From NCBI GenBank assembly GCA_000470055.1, contig HG326877.1, forward strand, positions 1,005,661 through 1,069,660: a stretch of DNA of 64,000 nucleotides. The letters are read 5' to 3'. Below the pieces are notes generated by a model. That model searched no databases. It had not been told where the DNA came from and worked only from the letters and a program-made list of their open reading frames with translations. This stretch comes from Campylobacter coli 76339 (GTDB lineage: Bacteria; Campylobacterota; Campylobacteria; Campylobacterales; Campylobacteraceae). Shown here piece after piece: positions 57,499-64,000 of the stretch (position 1 is its first letter; each line of letters opens with the position of its first letter). A program made the position numbers and the translations under genes.

Positions 57499-57954
57499 AT
57501 GAACCATATTTTTTTGGTAATTATTTGTGTTTCTGGGGCTTTGATCCTTTTTTTGGGTTTGATAACTTATTTGATTATCAGTGATGATAAAAAGAAAAAT
57601 AAAAAACAAAAAAATACTGAAAATACAGATCAAGCCCTTAAATTTGATACTGATTTAGATAAGATGATAGCAGCGGCTAGTGATTTAAAATATAGCGATA
57701 GCGATTTAAAGGAACTAGCAAGACTCTATATCAAAACACATAAACTAGGTTCTAAAACTTCTAAAGATTTAGATGAAAAAACAAAAAATAAATTAGAATT
57801 TATATCCGCTCTAGCTGCCAACCCTAAAGCCAGTCCTCAAACCGTAAGCTTTCTAAATCAAGAACTTAAAAAAAGATCTGCTTCTTATAAAAAAGAAATT
57901 GATGCCTATGAGCAGATGGGTTTGGCAAAAAGAAAAATCAAAGAAGAGAAGTAA
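57499..57954 (+). CDS. Single-span membrane protein after ccsBA
   Basis: A 151-residue protein with one N-terminal hydrophobic helix (IFLVIICVSGALILFLGLI) and a cytoplasmic, lysine-rich, probably helical remainder (about half charged residues, with SDLKELARLYIKTHKL). No domain recognised. The ATG is two bases after the ccsBA stop, so it is probably co-translated. It is conserved in position as Cj1012c. Function unknown. Confidence 0.75.
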   Translation: MNHIFLVIICVSGALILFLGLITYLIISDDKKKNKKQKNTENTDQALKFDTDLDKMIAAASDLKYSDSDLKELARLYIKTHKLGSKTSKDLDEKTKNKLEFISALAANPKASPQTVSFLNQELKKRSASYKKEIDAYEQMGLAKRKIKEEK

Positions 57955-58041
57955 AATATATCCAATAAGCACTTTTTTTGGTCTTACAAAAAAAATAATC
58001 TACAGAATTTTATGATTAAAATAAGTTGAGATAAGAAGTAG

Positions 58042-58118
58042 TGGTGCGCTCAAGAGGATTCGAACCTCTGACCTTTTGAACCGCAATCAAATGCTCTATC
58101 CAGCTGAGCTATGAGCGC
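58042..58118 (-). tRNA. tRNA-Arg, anticodon GCG
   Basis: On the minus strand the 77-base sequence folds as a full cloverleaf: acceptor GCGCTCA/TGAGCGC, D-arm GCTC/GAGC, anticodon stem TTTGA/TCAAA around loop TTGCGGT, and T-arm AGAGG/CCTCT with TTCGAAT. CCA is encoded at 58042-58044. Anticodon GCG reads CGC and CGU Arg codons directly. Most bacteria use ACG (inosine) for these codons. It is isolated between two oppositely oriented genes. Confidence 0.93.
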
Positions 58119-58171
58119 ATATTTTGTATTTTTAAAGATGTAAGTATATAAAAGATTTTCTTAAAATTAGG

Positions 58172-58942
58172 TTATTTATTTAAAGTTTTATCTTCAAATT
58201 CTAATTCTTTTTTTCTTTTTTTGCGATAAATGATCAAGCCGCTTAATAAAATAAAACATATGAGAGCAAAAACATACCAAGTTGCATTCTTGACATTGTT
58301 TAAAAATAAATCATTGGTATTCATACCAAAAAAACCTACTATAAGATTAAGAGGTAAAAATATTGCAGATAATATGCTTAAAAAATACAAACTTTGATTC
58401 ATTTTTTCATTTTTAATCGCACTCATTAATAAATGAAGCTCATTGAGTCTAGTAATCATTTCCTTATTGTTTTTTAATACAATTCCAACAGCAAAAATAA
58501 TCGGCTTTAAAGCTTTTTTATGAGGACTTGTACCTGCTAGTAAATTTAACGCTTCATCAAGCAAGGATATATTTTTTAAGTTTTTATTGATTTTTTGCTT
58601 CAGGATAAAGCTTTTCTTGAAGAAATTTTTAATCAAATTACCCTTTAAAAGTATGTTTTCTTTGCGTTCTAAAATATGCTCAAAGTGGGTATTTTCACTT
58701 TTATAATCCTCTAAAATAGTACGAATGGTGCTTAAGAAATCATTCAAAGGAAAGGGTTTAAATTGGGTCTCTTCAAGTTTAAATATTTTATCATCCTCAA
58801 ATCCAAAAACACTAAAATTTCCCTTTTTGGTTTTTGGGTTATAAGAATTTAAAATCAAAATTTTTTGCCCTAAAAAATCCATATATAAGGTATTTAAATT
58901 TTTATTTGCAAGAAATTTGCTTAAATTCTCATCGCACACCAT
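58172..58942 (-). CDS. Short CorA-family membrane protein
   Basis: A 256-residue CorA/ZntB-like cation transporter. The C-terminal two helices with the ion-selectivity motif GFFGMN near residue 208 are intact, preceded by a long helical domain (residues 60-190). The N-terminal cytoplasmic domain is shorter than in typical CorA of 315-330 residues. Mg2+ or other divalent transport is likely but the ion is not shown. The start at 58942 overlaps the end of tgt by 14 bases on the same strand, so it is co-translated with tgt. Confidence 0.85.
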   Translation of the reverse strand: MVCDENLSKFLANKNLNTLYMDFLGQKILILNSYNPKTKKGNFSVFGFEDDKIFKLEETQFKPFPLNDFLSTIRTILEDYKSENTHFEHILERKENILLKGNLIKNFFKKSFILKQKINKNLKNISLLDEALNLLAGTSPHKKALKPIIFAVGIVLKNNKEMITRLNELHLLMSAIKNEKMNQSLYFLSILSAIFLPLNLIVGFFGMNTNDLFLNNVKNATWYVFALICFILLSGLIIYRKKRKKELEFEDKTLNK

Positions 58943-60062
58943 TAGCTAGCCTTTTGGCGTAAAATTCGTATTTAAATTTTTTAAATTCAGACTTTTTTAT
59001 CGCCTCTCGTGCTTGTGCTACTAGGGTTAGATAATAATGTAAATTATGTAAGCTAGCTAAGCGAAAAAAGGTTAATTCCTTAGCTTTAAAAAGATGATTT
59101 AAATAACCGCGTGAGAAATTCTGACAGGTATAGCATGAACACTCACTATCAATGCTTTCATGATCGTTGATAAATTCAGCTCTTTTGATATTAAATTTAC
59201 CAAAATTTGTAAAAAAGGTCCCATTTCTAGCATTTCTAGTAGGCATAACACAGTCAAACATATCCACCCCTCGTTCTATGTTTTCAACCAAATCTTCAGG
59301 AGTTCCAACCCCCATAAGATAGCGGGGACGATTTTCATCTAAAAAAGGATTTAAATTTTCTACAGTTTCATACATAAGAGCATTTTCTTCACCCACGCTA
59401 AGTCCTCCTATGGCAAGTCCATCAAAATCCATTTCATTGAGAGCTAAAGCACAGCGTTTGCGTTCTTCATAGTCGGTACCACCTTGTATGATTCCAAAAA
59501 TATTTTGTTTTAGACCTAAGCCTTGATTTTGCATTTGCTTGTGATAATCAATAGCCTCTTTTGCCCATTTTATAGTTCTATCCACTGATACTTTAATGCG
59601 TTCTTTTGTGGCAGGAAGAGCGATAAGATCATCTAGTATCATCATAATATCGCTGTTTAAATCATATTGGGTGTCTAATACACTTTTAGGAGTAAATAAA
59701 TGTTTAGAACCGTCTATATGGCTTTTAAATTCTATACCTTCTTGAAAATGTTTGGAATTAGCAGAAAGTGAAAAAGCTTGAAAACCACCGCTATCAGTAA
59801 GAAAACTTCTATCAAATTTCGTAAAGCCATGCAAGCCACCAAAATGTTTTACGATTTTAGAACCAGGTCGTAAGTACATATGATAAGTATTTGCTAGGAT
59901 GATTTTTGCATTAAGTTTTTGTTTAAGATCGATAGCATCAAGGCTTTTTACAGCACCTACTGTGCCTACTGGCATAAAAATAGGAGTTTCAAAAGTGCTG
60001 TGAGCTGTTGTTATCTCACATACTCTAGCTAGGTTGTCTTTATGCTTTAATTTAAATTCCAT
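58929..60062 (-). CDS. tgt: tRNA-guanine transglycosylase
   Basis: A 377-residue (beta/alpha)8 enzyme that replaces G34 in tRNA with preQ1 for queuosine. The active-site loop [11 protein letters not shown] near residue 90, [26 protein letters not shown]-type segment (MPTRNARNG, about 265) and the zinc motif [17 protein letters not shown] (Cys-x-Cys-x2-Cys and His) near 305-333 are intact. Length is normal. It is transcribed toward the CorA-like gene. It is divergent from the gene at 60092, with only 29 bases between. Confidence 0.96.
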   Translation of the reverse strand: MEFKLKHKDNLARVCEITTAHSTFETPIFMPVGTVGAVKSLDAIDLKQKLNAKIILANTYHMYLRPGSKIVKHFGGLHGFTKFDRSFLTDSGGFQAFSLSANSKHFQEGIEFKSHIDGSKHLFTPKSVLDTQYDLNSDIMMILDDLIALPATKERIKVSVDRTIKWAKEAIDYHKQMQNQGLGLKQNIFGIIQGGTDYEERKRCALALNEMDFDGLAIGGLSVGEENALMYETVENLNPFLDENRPRYLMGVGTPEDLVENIERGVDMFDCVMPTRNARNGTFFTNFGKFNIKRAEFINDHESIDSECSCYTCQNFSRGYLNHLFKAKELTFFRLASLHNLHYYLTLVAQAREAIKKSEFKKFKYEFYAKRLANGVR

Positions 60063-60091
60063 TTGTTATAATTTCCTTTTTGGAGTGCAAA

Positions 60092-61492
60092 ATGAATCAT
60101 ATTTTAATAATAATCGATGGTATTTTAGCAAAGCATTTCTTAGAAAGGCTTTGTTTTGAAAAAGGCTTGGGATATTTTTTTACCATAGTTTGTCAAAATG
60201 AAGAAAGTATAAATTTGGGCACAAATAGCGAATATATAGAATTTCATCATTTTGATCCTACTAGTACAGCTCGACTTGAGAGTATTATGAATAAATCTTT
60301 TAAACAAGCTTTTATTTATATGCAGGATGAATTTGAAACTAAGAAAACTTATGAAGCCTTGCGCTCTTTGGATGCAAATTTAGAGATTGAAATAATGGAT
60401 TTTTGGGGCTTAAATATCAACGATGTCCATGTAAATTTAGCCGATGCTAGAATGACTTTGAGTCGAAGATTTATGGATTTGTTGCCTGATATTGCTTTAA
60501 CGGCTTATTGTGTTGGACTGGGTGTTGGGGAAGTTATGGAGGTCAAAATTCCTGCAGGATCGATTTTTGCATACAGGCATATTAGCTCTATTCAGCAAAA
60601 AAGATGGCGCATAGTGCTCATTTATAGGAATTCTAAAATTTATTTTGTTAAGCCGTCTTTTGTTTTGCAGCCCAATGATAGTATTTTGATTGTAGGTGAT
60701 CCTGTTGTTCTTCAAAGTATTTTTCATAATATCAGGGGCAAAGTAGGGCAATTTCCATTGCCTTTTGGAAGCAATATCTTTACCCTTATTGATATGAAAA
60801 AAATGAGTGAAGATGTGCAAGAAAGATTATTAGATACTACATTGCAACTGGTTAAAAGAAGCAATGCTAAGAAATTTTTCATAAGAGTGCTCAATCCTAA
60901 GCTAGGCACCCTATACGATAGAATGAAACAGCTTTCAGATGAGCAAGAAAGTATATTTTTTGATTTTTTTAATACGGATTTTAAAAATTTAAATTCTTTT
61001 TTAGAAAATAATGATATAGGTATTATTCTTACAGATTTTAAACATTTTGAACAAGAGAAAAAAACTTTTTTTGAGTTGAAAATTCCTGTTTTAAAAATAG
61101 GCGAGGGCAAATTTGAAAATATTCAAAATGCTGTTATTTTAAGTGCTGATGAAACTGAACTTGAAAATAATGCAAATGTGATTACAGATCTTAGTAAGCA
61201 GCTTGATTTTGATGTTACTTTGTATTATTATAATCCTAATTTGCAAAATACTACGGATATGGAGGAATATTTTGGAAGTTTATCTAAACTTTATGATAAA
61301 AATATCCAGATTATCAGTAAAAATGACGAAAATCCTATTTTATCCTTATCTTACCGTGCAGATTTATTACAGTTTGTAAGTTTTGAAAAAGGGCTTTTAG
61401 AGGGAGAATTTAGCAAGAGTTTAAGTACTAATCTCAATAGACATTATTCCAAAATGAGGCAAAATTATCAACTTTTTATACCTGTAGAATAA
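60092..61492 (+). CDS. TrkA/RCK-like regulatory protein
   Basis: A 466-residue cytoplasmic protein. The region GEVMEVKIPAGSIFAYRHIS to NDSILIVGDPVVLQSIF, residues about 145-215, matches the TrkA-C (RCK C-terminal) domain of potassium-uptake and antiporter regulators. The N-terminal 120 residues resemble a degenerate TrkA-N Rossmann domain, without a clear GxGxxG. The second half has no recognised domain. I start at ATG 60092 with GGAG upstream. No channel is encoded beside it, so its partner is unknown. Confidence 0.7.
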   Translation: MNHILIIIDGILAKHFLERLCFEKGLGYFFTIVCQNEESINLGTNSEYIEFHHFDPTSTARLESIMNKSFKQAFIYMQDEFETKKTYEALRSLDANLEIEIMDFWGLNINDVHVNLADARMTLSRRFMDLLPDIALTAYCVGLGVGEVMEVKIPAGSIFAYRHISSIQQKRWRIVLIYRNSKIYFVKPSFVLQPNDSILIVGDPVVLQSIFHNIRGKVGQFPLPFGSNIFTLIDMKKMSEDVQERLLDTTLQLVKRSNAKKFFIRVLNPKLGTLYDRMKQLSDEQESIFFDFFNTDFKNLNSFLENNDIGIILTDFKHFEQEKKTFFELKIPVLKIGEGKFENIQNAVILSADETELENNANVITDLSKQLDFDVTLYYYNPNLQNTTDMEEYFGSLSKLYDKNIQIISKNDENPILSLSYRADLLQFVSFEKGLLEGEFSKSLSTNLNRHYSKMRQNYQLFIPVE

Positions 61493-61571
61493 GAATCATT
61501 TAAGACTTGTGAAAAGTACTATTTTTTGTGGGCTTATTTTTTAGTGTTTTAAAAAAGATTTTAATTTTAAA

Positions 61572-61604
61572 TTTTCTTAGTTTTATGATCTAGAACTAAG
61601 AAAA
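61572..61604. repeat. Perfect 11-bp inverted repeat between the RCK-like gene and aroB
   Basis: TTTTCTTAGTT (61572-61582) and AACTAAGAAAA (61594-61604) are perfect complements around an eleven-base loop. It lies 80 bases after the RCK-like gene. It is followed by TGATTAG on the plus strand rather than a T run. The A tail inside the stem makes it a weak terminator candidate in either direction. Confidence 0.45.
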
Positions 61605-61622
61605 TGATTAGCCCTAATTTGC

Positions 61623-61628
61623 TAGAAT
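61623..61628 (+). promoter_or_regulatory. -10 box of aroB
   Basis: TAGAAT preceded by TTTGC, 30 bases upstream of ATG 61658; the same pattern as before pycA. Confidence 0.55.
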
Positions 61629-61657
61629 AGATTTAAAATCAAAATAAAAGTAGAACA

Positions 61658-62713
61658 ATGCAGATAAATGTAGATTTAAAAGAAAATGCTTATAAAGTTT
61701 ATATAGACGAGTTGGATAATTTAGAGTTAGATACTAAAGTTTTTATACTTTCAAATCCTAAAGTTTCAGGACTTCATTTAAAAACATTATTATCCAAAAT
61801 TAAAAGCAAAGAACTTTTTATAGCAACAATAGAAGACGGTGAAGAATATAAAAATTTAGTCACTTTGGAAAAAATTTTAAACCAAATGTTTAATTCTAAA
61901 CTCAACCGAAAAAGCATACTGATAAGCTTTGGTGGTGGAGTGATTAGCGATATGGGTGGGTTTGCAGCAAGTATTTATCAAAGAGGGATTGATTTTATCA
62001 ATATTCCCACCACGCTTTTAGCTTGTGTAGATGCTGCAGTAGGTGGCAAAACAGGGATAAATAATGCTTTTGGAAAAAATTTAATAGGTACTTTTTATCA
62101 ACCCAAAGCTGTGTATTGTGAAAGTGAATTTTTAAGAACTTTAGGCAGAAGAGAATTAGCCGCAGGGATGGCTGAATTTGTCAAAATGGCAGTAATGTTT
62201 GATAAAGATTTGCTTGAGTTTATAGAGGCGATTAATAAGGACAGTTTTTTAAATGCGACTTGCGAAAATGAAATTTTTACTCAAATTATTTCTAAAAGCG
62301 TGGAGCTTAAAGCAAGAGTTGTAGAGTGTGATGAAAAAGAGTCGGGCTTAAGAATGCTTTTAAATTATGGCCATACTTTTGCTCATGTGATAGAGAATTT
62401 TACAGACTATAAACAGTATTTGCATGGTGAAGCAGTGGCTATAGGGATGAATATGGCAAATCGCTTGGCTTTAAAATTAGGATTGCTAAACAAAGAAGAA
62501 TGTGAAAGAATAGAGAAAATTTTACTTCAATTTAATTTGCCAACGCATTATAAGATTGACAATATTGACGAGTTTTATGAAGCTTTTTTCATGGATAAAA
62601 AAAGTTCTAATCAAAAATTAAATTTTATTCTTGCAAATTCTTTAGGCAAGGGGATAATAAAAGATGATATCGCCAAAGAAGTGATACTAGAAACTTTGAG
62701 AGAATTTCAATGA
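61658..62713 (+). CDS. aroB: 3-dehydroquinate synthase
   Basis: Converts DAHP to 3-dehydroquinate, the second step of the shikimate pathway, with NAD+ and a divalent metal. The 351-residue protein has the NAD-binding [14 protein letters not shown] near residue 92, [20 protein letters not shown] near 120, and metal ligands in [11 protein letters not shown] (Glu) and [12 protein letters not shown] and HGEAVAIGM (His). Length is normal. Its TGA overlaps the following ATG (ATGA), so it is coupled with the MscS gene. Confidence 0.96.
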   Translation: MQINVDLKENAYKVYIDELDNLELDTKVFILSNPKVSGLHLKTLLSKIKSKELFIATIEDGEEYKNLVTLEKILNQMFNSKLNRKSILISFGGGVISDMGGFAASIYQRGIDFINIPTTLLACVDAAVGGKTGINNAFGKNLIGTFYQPKAVYCESEFLRTLGRRELAAGMAEFVKMAVMFDKDLLEFIEAINKDSFLNATCENEIFTQIISKSVELKARVVECDEKESGLRMLLNYGHTFAHVIENFTDYKQYLHGEAVAIGMNMANRLALKLGLLNKEECERIEKILLQFNLPTHYKIDNIDEFYEAFFMDKKSSNQKLNFILANSLGKGIIKDDIAKEVILETLREFQ

Positions 62714-64000
62714 AAAAAATCCTTCTTTTACTCTGCTTTAGCCTTTTTGCCTTTGGCGATATGAATCGCACCATTGTTGAGAATATTAATGGAAAAATAA
62801 GCAATCTAGACACTGTCATCGGAGCTAGCATTTGGAATACACGCTATGAAAATTTTATCAAATATCAAGATATAAACGATGAACTTATTATTTTAAATTT
62901 AGAATTAAAAAAATAACAGATATTCATCAGCAAGATGAATTAAAGCGAAAGATAGCCACTCTAGAAGAACAGCTTAATGTGCTGAAAGAATATAAAGAAT
63001 TAAACTTTGCTCATAGTCTTAGCGCGCCTGAAAATATAGAAACTTTATCTAAACTTACCAATCCTTTGGCGATTATCGGAGCTTTTTCTCATATTAAGAA
63101 ATTAAGAGGAGAAAAAGAAGAATATGCTTTTAAATTTAATGATTTTAAGAATTTAGTAGAAAAAATCAGAGAGAAAAATTCAGAACTTAAAGAATTAGTC
63201 AGACTTGATTCAAATATTGAAAACATAGAAGCATTAAAAGCATCGGATAAAAAACTTGAAGAATTTGATCAAGCCTTAAAATTTGCTAGTGTTTCTTATT
63301 CTGTCTATGAAAAAAAAATCGATGATGAAATCACAAGAGTAAGTGCTGAAATCAAAGTACAGGGCTTAAGAGCGATCAATATAGTCATAGCCATTGTTAT
63401 TGTTATAGCTATTTCTTTTATGTTGAAATTTGTCGCTAAAAAATATATCAAAGATAATGAAAGATATTATACAGCAACAAAGATTATTAATTTTATCAAT
63501 CTTAATATCATTTTTCTTATTTTGCTTTTTGCCTATATAGAAAATATAACCTATCTTGTTACCATACTTGGTTTTGCATCAGCGGGCTTGGCTATTGCTA
63601 TGAAGGATATGTTTATGTCTATGCTTGGATGGTGCGTGATTGTTTTTGGTGGAAGCTTTAGGGTTGGAGATCGCGTGAAAGTTTTTCAAAATGATACAGC
63701 TTATATAGGCGACATCATAGATATTTCTTTTTTGCGTATCACCTTATATGAGGATATTACACTTGAAACCTATAGTAAAAATCGTAGAGCAGGGCGTATC
63801 GTTTTTATACCTAACAACTATGTTTTTACAAATCTTATTTCTAACTATACCCATCATGGTATGAAAACGATTTTAGATGGTATAGATATTAATATTACTT
63901 TTGATTCCAATATAGAAAAAGCACAAGCTATAGTTGAAGAAATTGTCAATCGTCTAGCAAAGGGCTATACAGAACTGGCTAAAAAAACAATGAAAAGACT
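62710..64000 (+). pseudogene. MscS-family mechanosensitive channel, frameshifted and partial
   Basis: The frame from ATG 62710 has a signal peptide (LLLLCFSLFAFG) but stops at TAA 62914-62916, directly after seven A residues (62907-62913). In the next frame the coding continues without a stop to the window edge: a coiled coil, then helices (INIVIAIVIVIAISFML) and the MscS pore and beta region (GLAIAMKDMF, GGSFRVGDRV, then FIPNNYVFTNLISN). Adding one A to the tract (A7 to A8) would restore one protein. The 3' end lies beyond 64000. It is in the aroB operon. Confidence 0.85.

Overview
The window is chromosomal DNA of a thermophilic Campylobacter of the C. jejuni/C. coli group. The base composition is very AT-rich, and gene content and order match, from memory, the C. 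jejuni block Cj1069-Cj1007 read in reverse: mapA, cmeDEF, flgP-flgQ-flgR, the liv operon and a fused ccsBA. Codon 86 of gyrA is ACT (Thr, quinolone-sensitive type). As I recall, C. coli uses ACT where C. jejuni uses ACA, so C. coli or a close relative is my preferred but unproven species call. No rRNA, insertion sequence, prophage or CRISPR array was seen.

Layout. 1-3.4 kb (minus strand): virK (partial), rseP and pgsA as one overlapping operon, then two overlapping nitroreductases including rdxA. 3.5-4.6 kb: a CinA-like gene (minus). 4.7-11.3 kb (plus): ileS, a 40-residue membrane peptide, gatA, guaB, xseB and a nitrilase-fold protein lacking its catalytic residues. 11.5-19.8 kb: a sulfatase/LtaS-like enzyme, murC, a small membrane protein, mutS2, a sirtuin, a LysE-type exporter and dapE. 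19.8-20.96 kb: an accessory island with a candidate structured RNA and an Abi-like HEPN protein between dapE and the thi genes. 21-27.5 kb: thiS-thiF-thiG-thiH and a thiE-like gene, an AraC regulator, a periplasmic beta-propeller protein and an MFS transporter. 27.5-29.6 kb (minus): murG and ftsW. 29.8-33 kb (plus): pycA, a small gene, bpt and a J-domain protein. 33-38 kb (minus): the CmeDEF efflux operon. 38.2-47.8 kb (plus): lepA, mapA, ctsW, gyrA, flgP, flgQ, flgR, asd (broken near its start) and a YqhA-like gene. 47.8-58 kb (plus): a porin remnant, a cytochrome c, livJKHMGF, ccsBA and a small membrane protein. 58.0-60.1 kb (minus): tRNA-Arg, a CorA-like protein and tgt. 60.1-64 kb (plus): a TrkA/RCK-like protein, aroB and an MscS channel gene broken at an A tract.

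How the genes work together. Most are core housekeeping genes packed head to tail with ATGA or TGATG overlaps: translation (ileS, gatA, lepA, tRNA-Arg, tgt), wall synthesis (murC, murG, ftsW, dapE, asd), thiamine thiazole synthesis (thiSFGH), branched-chain amino-acid uptake (liv), cytochrome c maturation (ccsBA) and flagellar assembly (flgP, flgQ and the sigma54 activator FlgR). Promoters mostly show the Campylobacter pattern of a good -10 box (TATAAT or TAGAAT, often after TTTGC or TTTTAG) without a clear -35 box. No stretch over 300 bases lacks a gene.

Most unusual points: the HEPN/Abi gene with a compact three-stem RNA candidate just upstream; single-base frame breaks in asd and in the MscS gene; a porin N-terminal stub; a nitrilase-fold pseudoenzyme; a ThiF with a ubiquitin-like N-terminal extension; and the overlap of an N-degron transferase with a C-terminal J-domain protein.
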